Below are positions 35,255 through 42,848 of a stretch of 64,000 bases of DNA, piece by piece (within the stretch, counting starts at the first letter, position 1; every line of letters begins with the position of its first letter). The position numbers and the translations under genes are program-made. The notes under the pieces were generated by a model. It saw nothing but the letters and a program-made list of their open reading frames with translations, was not told the DNA's origin and ran no database searches. The stretch comes from Bacillota bacterium (GTDB lineage: Bacteria > Bacillota > Clostridia > Acetivibrionales > DTU013), in assembly GCA_023439545.1 (NCBI GenBank), contig JAEXNT010000011.1, positions 62,001 through 126,000 on the forward strand. The letters are read 5' to 3'.

Positions 35255-36346
35255 TCAATATGAAGTCTTGAGTTCTTTCCGGTATTTTGCGATATCCTTC
35301 GAATTTTTCTTCTCAGCCATCCTAATGCTTTGATTATGCTTGCTTTCAATGAAGCGCAGTTCCTTTTTCAGCTTTCTGTAGCTCTCCAGGCGTGCGGCAG
35401 ACAGTAAACCGTTCCTGACTGCAGCCAGCACAGCGCAGCCGGGTTCATTTTCATGGGTGCAATCCCTGAAACGGCATGAACCACCGAGACTCTCGACATC
35501 CTCGAAGGTTCCCTGGAGCCCGCTATCACTTTCCCAAAGCTGAAGCTCGCGCATACCCGGCGTGTCGATTATCATCCCTGCGTCCGGCAGCCTTACAAGG
35601 TTCCGGTAGGTAGTGGTATGCCTGCCCCTGGAATCGTCCTCCCTGATCTCTCTCGTATCCATTATGGTTTCACCCGCCAGCAGGTTCGTCAGCGTCGATT
35701 TGCCGACGCCCGACGAGCCGAGTATTGCTACAGTGCTGCCGACGCCCAGATACCGGCGCAGCGCATCCATCCCCTCGCCCGTTACCGCGCTTGCCGCAAT
35801 TACTGGAACACCGAACGTTATCGCTTCGACTTCCCCTATCTTCTCCTCCGCGTCCTCGCTAAGATCCTTCTTGCTCAACACTATAACAGGTGAGGCGCCG
35901 CTTTCCCAGGCCATTGTAAGATATCTTTCCAGACGCCGCAGGTTGAAATCCCTGTTTAGTGAATTTACTATAAACACATAATCGAAGTTCGCCGCAACTA
36001 TCTGTTCCTGTACGATAGCCCCTGCCACCTTCCTCGAAAATTTGCTTTTTCTTGGAAGCAGCGAGTGTATTACAGCCCGGCCTTCCCGGGGCATCAGGTC
36101 CGCCGCCACCCAGTCGCCTACCGACGGGTAAGAATCGTAACCTGACGCCAGATGTCTGAATCTTCCCGAGACCTCTCCATGGATTTCGCCGAATTCAGAA
36201 ATGAGCTTATACGAGCCTTTTTGCTCCTGAAGGACCCGAGCCGGCCTTTGCCCTTCTCCAGCTGTTTTTGCGAATGCCTCCGACCAGTAATCGTTCCAGC
36301 CGTATTCATCCAGATTTATTGATATATCGCTTGATTTATCGTTCAT
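35255..36346 (-). CDS. rsgA: Ribosome biogenesis GTPase RsgA
   Basis: A 363-residue circularly permuted GTPase: an N-terminal OB fold, then G4 (LSKKDL), G5 (ASAVTGEGMDALR), G1 (GSSGVGKST), the switch region GRHTTTYR and G3 (IDTPGMREL), and a C-terminal zinc knuckle CRFRDCTHENEPGC. RsgA checks late 30S assembly. The N-terminal extension (SINLDEYGWNDYW) resembles the second RsgA paralog common in Firmicutes, so another copy may exist. AAAGGATGG precedes the ATG. Confidence 0.93.
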   Translation of the reverse strand: MNDKSSDISINLDEYGWNDYWSEAFAKTAGEGQRPARVLQEQKGSYKLISEFGEIHGEVSGRFRHLASGYDSYPSVGDWVAADLMPREGRAVIHSLLPRKSKFSRKVAGAIVQEQIVAANFDYVFIVNSLNRDFNLRRLERYLTMAWESGASPVIVLSKKDLSEDAEEKIGEVEAITFGVPVIAASAVTGEGMDALRRYLGVGSTVAILGSSGVGKSTLTNLLAGETIMDTREIREDDSRGRHTTTYRNLVRLPDAGMIIDTPGMRELQLWESDSGLQGTFEDVESLGGSCRFRDCTHENEPGCAVLAAVRNGLLSAARLESYRKLKKELRFIESKHNQSIRMAEKKNSKDIAKYRKELKTSY

Positions 36347-36389
36347 TCTACCATCCTTTATTTTCTCTCATTATTAATCATTTTCCTTT

Positions 36390-36455
36390 TGCCGGCTTTA
36401 ATGGCTTTGCCGGCTAACTGACTTTTTCGGCTTCACCGGCTTTCCGGTTCAATCG
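36390..36455. repeat. Degenerate GCCGGCTTT repeats
   Basis: GCCGGCTTTAATGGCTTT, GCCGGCTAACTGACTTTTTC, then GGCTTCACCGGCTTTCCGG: three or four diverged units at the 3' end of the CD3324-like gene, before the rsgA leader. No coding capacity. Confidence 0.45.
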
Positions 36456-36464
36456 ACGCCGGTT

Positions 36465-36749
36465 TTAATCCATAGCCAGAAGTACCCTTCTGGTATTGAG
36501 TACCTTTCGGATGCTGTCCTCCGACAGGTGGTACGCATCCATCAATTCCTGTACGCTGGCGCCTTCCTCGTAAGCCCGGCAGATATCGGTGTTTCTGGCC
36601 CTTATCATCAGCTTTGTGCCGTTGACGGCGCCCCAGCCGGCCCTATTGTTTTCCTGCCGCGGTATATAAAGCAGCTCGCCCTGCACGTAATTCTGCAGCT
36701 GCTCCAGCAAGGTTTTGGGTAATACGTCCTTTCCATTTATATATTTCAT
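36465..36749 (-). CDS. CD3324-family small HTH-like protein
   Basis: A 94-residue protein, MKYINGKDVLPKTLLEQLQ, with a conserved YVQGELLYIP core and a C-terminal helix-turn-helix-like part (ASVQELMDAYHLSEDSIRKVL) related to Mor-type activators. It matches the CD3324 family of small clostridial proteins of unknown function. GGGAGG 6 nt before the ATG at 36749 defines the start; the frame extends to 36830 without support. A terminator lies 43 bp upstream of the start, so it probably has its own promoter (TTGCAA/TTAATT, read by eye). Confidence 0.8.
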   Translation of the reverse strand: MKYINGKDVLPKTLLEQLQNYVQGELLYIPRQENNRAGWGAVNGTKLMIRARNTDICRAYEEGASVQELMDAYHLSEDSIRKVLNTRRVLLAMD

Positions 36750-36791
36750 ATATGCCTCCCAAATTAAACTAAGTAAATAATTCATTGCAAC

Positions 36792-36827
36792 AAAAAACTC
36801 CACGAGGCAAGCAACCTTCGTGGAGTT
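36792..36827 (-). terminator. Intrinsic terminator on the minus strand
   Basis: AACTCCACGA/TCGTGGAGTT, an 11-nt loop, followed on the minus strand by T6. It would stop transcripts coming from the HAD gene and the empty region between, or attenuate the CD3324-like gene. Confidence 0.85.
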
Positions 36828-36829
36828 CA

Positions 36830-37160
36830 TATGGGCATAAAAAAAGCACGATAACCGCTACCATGCCATTTTGTCCATTACATTCATTTTTGGTCAAAGG
36901 TTATTTCCTGTTAGGTTTGCCGATGAATACGAATATAAACCCGTTTACACAGGTCGCAACGATAAAAAGCCCTCACAGTATCCATCAGCCGATATTCAGT
37001 TATACTACTCCAACCTCAACAATCAATGTCATATTATAAACCTTCACAAGCACAACTCCTTTCGCCAAAATTAAGTATTACATAGATTATTATAGAACAG
37101 TTAACTTCTTACAGTCAAGTACTGAATTAGCAGAAAGAATTATTATAATAATTCTTTCCG
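36830..37160. other. Intergenic region without a supported gene
   Basis: Between the terminator and the 37-bp repeats. Both plus-strand frames lack ribosome sites and family resemblance. On the minus strand a good AAGGAG precedes a GTG at 37047 but the frame stops after 15 codons; further down the same frame a hydrophobic piece GLFIVATCVNGFIFVFIG appears between stops, perhaps a decayed small membrane protein. Confidence 0.4.
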
Positions 37161-37166
37161 GTCGCA

Positions 37167-37260
37167 CTTTACGGCTATATGATTATGTATTCCTTCAGCA
37201 CGGCTTTACGGCTGCAGGATTATGAATTCCTGTAATCCGTCTTTACGGCTGCAGGATTAT
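37167..37260. repeat. Three tandem 37-bp repeats covering the HAD stop codon
   Basis: CTTTACGGCT(GCAG/ATAT)GATTAT units start at 37167, 37204 and 37241, an exact period of 37 bp. The unit at 37241 contains the last codons and TAA of the HAD gene; the other two copy that end downstream of the gene. Confidence 0.8.
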
Positions 37261-37965
37261 TCGGCCGACAAGTTCCTCAAGTTCATTGAAGTCCCTGACT
37301 CTGCGCTCGAGGCCGGAGTGTTTGTCACACCTATCGAGACATATCGTATACATACCCAGCTCTGCAGGCTTGACATAGTCGTTGACATAATCGTCGCCCA
37401 CGAAAATTACCTGCTCCGGCTCGACTCCGGCCAGCTGCAAAGCCTTGCCGTAAATAGCGGGATGCGGCTTCACAACCCCCTCCTCGACCGACGTCACGAC
37501 AAATTCGAACCTGTCCTTGATCCCGGTCATTTCGAGCAGTTCCTGTATGCCTCCCATCACCATGAAGTTTGAAACGACGCCCAGTTTGAGGAGTTTGCCC
37601 AGTCTCGGAAGAGCGTTACGGACGTCCTCCCGCAGGTAGCATACGGATTTGTAATTCTTCCAATAATTATCGCGCAGCCTGTCCGCGGCGGCCTCCATCC
37701 TTCCGTAATCAAGCTCCGGCAAACTCAATCTGATAAGCTTTAGAAAACGAAGTTTCATCTCATAATCCGCAAACTCGGGTAGCTGCGACGCGAGCTCCTG
37801 CCTTGAAAGCATATAATACCGGTAGAACGCCTCGAAGTCCTCCCAGAGCTCTTCTACGCCAGAACCCTCGAACGCCCAGGCGGCGTAATCCCTCCGGGTC
37901 GGCAGTACGTGCAGGTCTACAAGGGTTTCCATGCAGTCGAAAAATATGTATTTGAAAATGCTCAT
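37243..37965 (-). CDS. HAD-superfamily hydrolase
   Basis: A 240-residue HAD protein. The usual motif I DxDGT is replaced by FFDCMETLVD (nucleophile Asp about residue 10), with a cap domain (about 20-95), motif II GVVSNF, the lysine in KPHPAIYGKAL and motif IV FVGDDYVNDYVKPAEL. It looks like a small-molecule phosphatase or dehalogenase-like member; substrate unknown. AAAGGAG precedes the ATG. Its last codons are duplicated in two downstream tandem repeats. Confidence 0.85.
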   Translation of the reverse strand: MSIFKYIFFDCMETLVDLHVLPTRRDYAAWAFEGSGVEELWEDFEAFYRYYMLSRQELASQLPEFADYEMKLRFLKLIRLSLPELDYGRMEAAADRLRDNYWKNYKSVCYLREDVRNALPRLGKLLKLGVVSNFMVMGGIQELLEMTGIKDRFEFVVTSVEEGVVKPHPAIYGKALQLAGVEPEQVIFVGDDYVNDYVKPAELGMYTICLDRCDKHSGLERRVRDFNELEELVGRIILQP

Positions 37966-38068
37966 CTGCAGGCTCCTTTCGGTCTATCGATAAATTTCAC
38001 ATACCGCCTTGCCGTCACCCGGTGCTTGCATTATAATGATCTGGTACATAACCTTTAGGAGGGCGATT

Positions 38069-38269
38069 ATGGGTACGGTCAAAGACTTTAAAAACATAAC
38101 CAACTGGGACGAGCTGTTCGATATGACGAACGAATACCTCACCTTCCTGCTGGAGCAGCATCAGATAACTCACGAGCTTGTTATCAAAACGACTTACGAT
38201 ATAATTAAAAACGCAGGCTACAACTATTCCATTGACGACATCGAAAAGGAATATTACAGCGGGTTTTAA
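38069..38269 (+). CDS. Small conserved-looking acidic protein, function unknown
   Basis: A 66-residue protein, MGTVKDFKNITNWDELFDMT, acidic and alpha-helical, ending IEKEYYSGF. A strong AGGAGGG lies 6 nt before the ATG at 38069; the longer frame from 38009 has no such support. No domain recognised. It stands alone on the plus strand, divergent from the HAD gene. Confidence 0.7.
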   Translation: MGTVKDFKNITNWDELFDMTNEYLTFLLEQHQITHELVIKTTYDIIKNAGYNYSIDDIEKEYYSGF

Positions 38270-38326
38270 CTGAAGCAGCGGCCGGCGCCGCGGTTCTCAT
38301 TTGCCCGAAGCCTATTTGCGCTGGTC

Positions 38327-38560
38327 TCATGTATCTGGAGTATAACCCGGCTTTTTGTATATTGTTTCCGACTTGCCTATGATATCGGGCTCGTAAACCT
38401 CTTTATTCCATTTTTCAGGCTCGAACTCCTCTATTGCGATCGATACTGAACTCTCATTCACCGAAAGGCTTTCCGTAATAGCCTTCGTGACCTTTTCAAC
38501 CATATCTTTTTTCAAATCCTCGCTTCTGCCCTTGTACATTTTAACGATGACGTGCGGCAT
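38327..38560 (-). CDS. 4-oxalocrotonate tautomerase-family protein
   Basis: A 77-residue tautomerase with Pro right after the start Met (MPHVIVKMYKGRS), the catalytic N-terminal base once Met is removed, and the beta-alpha-beta core with SVSIAIEEFEPEKWNKEVY. It resembles PptA-like members more than the 62-residue 4-OT. Substrate unknown. Monocistronic, with AGGTAAT-like spacing before the ATG. Confidence 0.88.
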   Translation of the reverse strand: MPHVIVKMYKGRSEDLKKDMVEKVTKAITESLSVNESSVSIAIEEFEPEKWNKEVYEPDIIGKSETIYKKPGYTPDT

Positions 38561-38869
38561 CTTAATTACCTCCCCGGTATATTTTAAACAATTATATCAT
38601 TACCTTGCGAGCAAATAAATAAAGAGGATTAATAAAGGTATTTTTAATTTAAATATACTATTGTTATCAATACCGGCACATACCGCCGTCTATATCCAAT
38701 TATATTTTGACTCGCAAAAGCAAACTGATATATGGTGTGCACATAACGTCCGTGTTCATTTGCAGCAGGTGACGCTGAAAGTTCTGCAGTTGTTTATTCG
38801 CGCTTTTTGTGTTCATATAGCGCCCGGCCGGCTTTAATACCAATGCCTTTGAAGGAAAGGTGAGCTTTT
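38561..38869. other. Intergenic region, nothing recognised
   Basis: About 310 bp between the tautomerase gene and the lplD-like pseudogene. No credible frame, RNA or promoter of consensus quality was seen; it probably holds the promoters of both divergent genes. Confidence 0.5.
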
Positions 38870-40241
38870 ATGAAAAACAGGGACATCGGCTATCTTAAAA
38901 TAGCTTATATAGGCGGCGGCTCGCGAGGTTGGGCATGGACGTTCATGACAGACCTTGCGCTGGACAAAGAAGCAGGCGGCGAAATTCGTATTTACGATAT
39001 AGATATTGAGGCTGCACACCATAATAGGATCATTGGCAACACCCTCCCGGGAAACTGGCGCTATACCGTTTTCGAAACACTTCCGGAAGCGCTTGACGGC
39101 GTCGACTTTATAATCATTTCCATACTTCCCGGTAAATTTGCGGAAATGCGTTCCGATGTTCATCTGCCGGAAAGGCTGGGCGTTTATCAGTCCGTCGGAG
39201 ATACGACCGGCCCCGGCGGAATAATACGCACATTGCGCACCCTGCCCATGTTCGCAAAGTTTGCGGAAGCGATCCGTAGTTATGCCCCGGATGCATGGGT
39301 CATAAACTATACAAATCCCATGGCGCTTTGCCTGAGGGCATTATATCGCGTTTTCCCCGAAATTAAAGCCCTTGGATGCTGTCATGAGGTTTTTGGGACG
39401 CAGGAGCTTCTGGCGGAAATGGTTGGGCGCAAACTCGGCATAGAGTATATAGAAAGGCATGAAATAGAGGTCAATGTTCTGGGGTTGAATCATTTTACGT
39501 GGTTCAGCAGAGCTTCCTGGAAGGGCCATTGTCTTATGGACATGTACCGCGAGTTTTCCGAGGAATTCTTTGAAACCGGGTTCAATTTCATCAAGTCCGA
39601 ACTGTTGAACCAAAGCTTCACATGCGTGCATCGCGTCAAGTTTGATTTATTCAGGAGGTTTGGCTGGATTGCGGCTGTGGGCGACAGGCATCTGGCTGAA
39701 TTCATGCCCGGTGAGGAGTATTTGAAAGACATGGAAACGGTACGTCGTTGGGGTTTTTATCTTACGTGAGTGGATTGGCGCGAGGAAGACCTGAAGCGCA
39801 GACTTGTAAAAAGTGTCAGGCTTGTCTCAGGTGAAACAAAATGACCCTGTCACCCTCAGGCGAAGAGGGCGTAGCGATCATAAAAACGCTCAGCGGCGCG
39901 GGAAGAATGATAAGCAACGTAAATCTGCCCAATTACGCAGGTCAAATACCAAACCTGCCAAAGAAACCGTTGTGGAAACAAATGCCGCATTTTCTCTGGA
40001 CGATGTTCGTCCCATCTACGCGGGAGCGCTTTCGGATAGCGTTCATAGGCTTATTGATCCTCATGCCGGGAACCAGACCGTAATATTGAAGGCTGCGCTG
40101 GAATGCGACAGGAGCAGTCTTTATGAAGCCTTCGGGCGGGACCCTCTTTTGAACGGACGGGTAAGCGATGCAAAATTGCGTGCCCTGGCCGACGATATGA
40201 TAAAATGTACAATAAAATACTTGCCGCAGGGCTGGGAGTAA
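38870..40241 (+). pseudogene. Broken alpha-galacturonidase (GH4, LplD-like) gene
   Basis: The first 299 residues are a good GH4 N-terminal part (IAYIGGGSRGWAWTF NAD+ loop, SVGDTTGPGGIIR, NYTNPMALC, GCCHEVFGTQ, VNVLGLNHFTWF), closest by eye to B. subtilis LplD. The frame ends at TGA (39767-39769) where GH4 text continues (VDWREEDLKRRLV). A frameshift near 39840 is needed to reach SGEEGVAII and NVNLPNYAGQIPNLP, and another near 39958 to reach TVVETNAAFSLDDV through the end at 40241. One nonsense and two frameshifts make this a pseudogene, although AAGGAAAGG and the ATG at 38870 are intact. A truncated NAD-binding product could still be made. Confidence 0.88.
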
Positions 40242-40314
40242 AATGCATTCAAGCGAAGTACAAATACGCAATTCATTAATATTGGTCACGAATATTGAGC
40301 ACGGCATAAATAGC

Positions 40315-40346
40315 AAAACCCTGCAAGCTTTAAGCCTGTAGGGTTT
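40315..40346 (-). terminator. Terminator after tRNA-Thr (possibly bidirectional)
   Basis: AAAACCCT-G-CA pairs with TG-T-AGGGTTTT (one mismatch) around a 10-nt loop, 4 bp after the tRNA 3' end on the minus strand. It also lies downstream of the lplD pseudogene on the plus strand. Confidence 0.75.
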
Positions 40347-40350
40347 TGTT

Positions 40351-40426
40351 TGGAGCCAACTGCCGGATTCGAACCGGCGACCTGCGCATTACGAATGCGC
40401 TGCTCTACCGACTGAGCCAAGTTGGC
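40351..40426 (-). tRNA. tRNA-Thr (anticodon CGT)
   Basis: A 76-nt cloverleaf on the minus strand: acceptor GCCAACT/AGTTGGC, a D-arm with GGCTCAGTCGGTAGAGC, anticodon stem GCGCA/TGCGC with loop TTCGTAA (anticodon CGT, reads ACG), T-arm GCCGG-TTCGAAT-CCGGC, discriminator T and an encoded CCA. All arms are fully paired. Confidence 0.96.
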
Positions 40427-40448
40427 GTTTATAATTGCGCAAAAAGAA

Positions 40449-40778
40449 TTATACTCTATAACTCGGAAAAACACAAGAGCTCTTGCGAAATCTCGCTTCA
40501 TTTAATCTAGCAATAATGTGTATTTTGCCTTTCCTTTGCATGACGGTATTAACTGGCGGCAGATTTAGTATACCTTCAGCTTCCAACACCCCCAGACATT
40601 CCATGCATTGTATCCTCTTGGCGTTGCCTGAAGCTGTATTCCAGCTCAGTAGCTCACATACCGTACCTGCTAATTCATGCCAGGGCAGATTAGGATATGT
40701 CTTTCTTGCCCATTTTATCAGTTGAATATCTTCAGGACTGATTGTCCTGCCGGAAAACACTCTGATAGTATCGACCAT
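40449..40778 (-). pseudogene. N-terminal relic of a DruA/DUF4338-family protein
   Basis: The 109-codon frame starts with AGGTAGG and an ATG at 40778. Residues about 1-80 (FSGRTISPEDIQLIKW, ELAGTVCELLSWNTASG, CLGVLEAEGILNLPP) match the N-terminal domain of DUF4338 proteins, found in DruA of the Druantia defence system and in transposase-like proteins. The family is usually over 250 residues. After about 40540 the frame loses resemblance and stops 23 bp before the tRNA-Thr 5' end. No other Druantia gene is present. Best read as the remnant of a mobile or defence gene next to a tRNA. Confidence 0.6.
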
Positions 40779-40958
40779 GTCTTGGTTACCTACCTTTCCA
40801 AGTCTAGCGCCAGAGCGTGTCCAGTCCTATTTTGAGAAACTATTTTTTCTAATATCCGTATAGCTATTGGTATATCTTTTTACTAAATTGATGCTTCATC
40901 TCTGAATAATAGGAGATAAATAGATAAAAAAATAACAAGGTATTATGTGGTAAAAGAA

Positions 40959-40988
40959 ATGCAGCAGAAATTTTACATCCTGCCGCAT
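40959..40988 (-). terminator. Terminator of the alpha-galactoside transporter operon
   Basis: On the minus strand ATGCGGCAG pairs with CTGCTGCAT (one mismatch), 12-nt loop, then ATTTCTTTT; 20 bp after the last permease stop. Confidence 0.65.
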
Positions 40989-41007
40989 CGATCCCGGCCG
41001 GGAACAG

Positions 41008-41859
41008 TCATCCCTTTACCGCCGCCCCCACTGTCATGGCGCTCTCGACCTGTTCGCTGAAAATAAGATATATTATGACCATCGGAAAACTTGCCATCGT
41101 CATGCATGCGCCCATGGCCCCCCAATTGGTGGTAAATCGGCCCTGAAAGAAAAGCAGGCCAAGAGGAAGCGTTTTGACCGCTTCTTTTGAAATGAGGTTA
41201 TATGCAAAGGTAAATTCATTCCATGCCTGGAGAAAGACGAAAATAACAGCCGTTGAAATGGCAGGCTTAATAATTGGAACAATAATACTGTAAAAGATCC
41301 GATAAATATTCGCACCGTCAATACGCGCAGATTCCTCAAGCTCAAACGGCAGACTTCGCAGGAAACCGTAAAAAACAAGTATGGCAAACGATAGGTTTAT
41401 TGCCGTATACGGGATGATTAACGCAAGACGTGTATTAGCTATATGCATATCCCGCAATAGCTTTGATAACGGGATCAGTATGACGCTTATCGGTATGAAT
41501 AGACCCATGACCATATATATTCTTGCGGCATTTTTCAATTTCCATTCCATCCGGGCCGCCGCATAGGAAAACAGTAAAGCGAGAGTTATAGTGCCCAGAA
41601 CGGTAAAAATCGAAACTATGGCGCTGTTAAAAAAGTATAACGGGATATTAAAGGTTTCCATGGCGGTCGTATAATTCTCAATCCTGAAGTGCGTGGGAAA
41701 CCCGAAGGGATTTGTAACAAATATCTCATCGTTGTTCTTCAGCGAGTAGAAAACCATCCATACAAGGGGATACAGCGAAATAATGAAATATATCCAGAGA
41801 AATATTCTGAATAATATATTCCCTTTTATAATTCTGTTTCTTTTAACGGTCGCACCCAT
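41008..41859 (-). CDS. CUT1 sugar ABC permease, MalG type
   Basis: A 283-residue permease with six membrane segments, LWIYFIISLYPLVWMVFYSL near the N-terminus and the EAA loop ELEESARIDGANIYRIFYSIIVP. The frame opens at 41910, inside the upstream gene; the ATG at 41859, preceded by GGGAG and 22 bp after the upstream stop, fits family length. It is the last gene of the melA-linked transporter. Confidence 0.9.
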   Translation of the reverse strand: MGATVKRNRIIKGNILFRIFLWIYFIISLYPLVWMVFYSLKNNDEIFVTNPFGFPTHFRIENYTTAMETFNIPLYFFNSAIVSIFTVLGTITLALLFSYAAARMEWKLKNAARIYMVMGLFIPISVILIPLSKLLRDMHIANTRLALIIPYTAINLSFAILVFYGFLRSLPFELEESARIDGANIYRIFYSIIVPIIKPAISTAVIFVFLQAWNEFTFAYNLISKEAVKTLPLGLLFFQGRFTTNWGAMGACMTMASFPMVIIYLIFSEQVESAMTVGAAVKG

Positions 41860-41881
41860 TTCTCTCAATCTCCCCATGGCT

Positions 41882-42763
41882 CTAATATGTGATCCTTTCC
41901 CTTGCGACAAACCTGTTTATAACGAGCGTTGCAAACAGCGATTCCAAAACCAGCATAACCGCCACTGCGCAGCCGTAACCGAATTCATTGGTTTGAAATG
42001 CGGCGCGGAAGGACATGAACGTCAATGTGTATGTATCGGTTCCGGGACCTCCGTTGGTCATTATGAGCATGTTGGCGTACGCATTCAATCCGCCTGAAAC
42101 CGCTATTGTCAGACAAAACTTGTAGGTCTCGGCCAGCAGAGGCAGCGTAATGTGCAGATTCGCCCTGGTTTTTGTGGTGCCGTCTATTATCGCTGCTTCA
42201 TAATAGTGTTCCGGAATAGACTTAATGCCGGTAAACAGCAATGCAAACTGATACCCCATATACTGCCACGCGTTGACCACCGCTATGGCAAAGATAGCCG
42301 TGGACCCCTCCGCCAGCCAATTTTGACGGTAAGGGACGCCTATACTCATTAAAATTTTATTTATTAAGCCGTTATCAGCGTCATATATCTGCAGCCATAA
42401 CTGGCAAACAACTGTTATGGACAGTACGACCGGTATGAAATATGCCGTTCTCAAGAGTTTTTTGCCTTTGAGCGATTTATCCGCCACCGCCAGGGCTAGC
42501 ACAGTTCCGATCCCTATTTGCAGCGCTACCAGAACTGCCGCAAATATCAGCCCGTTCTTTATCGACGTGTAAAAGGTATCGTCCTGAAAGAGATTTATAA
42601 AGTTTTTCAGAAATATGAATTTGGCCGCACCAATCCCGTCCCATTTAAAAGCGCTCCAATAGAAGGTGGTAAGTATCGGGTAGAAGACCATGAAGGTAAA
42701 TACGATTAATGCGGGCATGGTAAAGAAGAAAACTGCAACCCGGTTTTTCAAAATACTATTCAT
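41882..42763 (-). CDS. CUT1 sugar ABC permease, MalF type
   Basis: A 293-residue permease with six membrane segments (TMPALIVFTFMVFYPILTTF first) and the EAA loop YYEAAIIDGTTKTRANLHITLP. TNGGPGTDTYTL is the usual MalF/UgpA-type loop. AGGAT precedes the ATG. It follows the binding-protein gene after a very stable hairpin. No ATPase is encoded nearby; a shared MsmX-type ATPase is expected. Confidence 0.9.
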   Translation of the reverse strand: MNSILKNRVAVFFFTMPALIVFTFMVFYPILTTFYWSAFKWDGIGAAKFIFLKNFINLFQDDTFYTSIKNGLIFAAVLVALQIGIGTVLALAVADKSLKGKKLLRTAYFIPVVLSITVVCQLWLQIYDADNGLINKILMSIGVPYRQNWLAEGSTAIFAIAVVNAWQYMGYQFALLFTGIKSIPEHYYEAAIIDGTTKTRANLHITLPLLAETYKFCLTIAVSGGLNAYANMLIMTNGGPGTDTYTLTFMSFRAAFQTNEFGYGCAVAVMLVLESLFATLVINRFVARERITY

Positions 42764-42777
42764 ATATTCATCCTATT

Positions 42778-42816
42778 TAAATTCCCACACCAGCCCGAAG
42801 GCTGGTGTGAGAATTT
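42778..42816. promoter_or_regulatory. Intercistronic hairpin between binding-protein and permease genes
   Basis: CACACCAGCC/GGCTGGTGTG extended by AAATTC/GAATTT, 4-5 nt loop. It should stabilise the binding-protein mRNA 3' end or reduce read-through into the permease genes. Confidence 0.75.
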
Positions 42817-42848
42817 ATTTTTAATGACCTGCTTTTTGTTGCACGTGC

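Noticed and set aside
37000..37047. Fifteen-codon minus-strand frame with a strong AAGGAG (possible type I toxin)
   Set aside because: Too short and followed by several stops; only a scrambled hydrophobic stretch lies beyond.
40992..41003. Perfect palindrome TCCCGGCCGGGA at the end of the permease gene
   Set aside because: Short GC palindrome without T run; adjacent to a better terminator and probably incidental.
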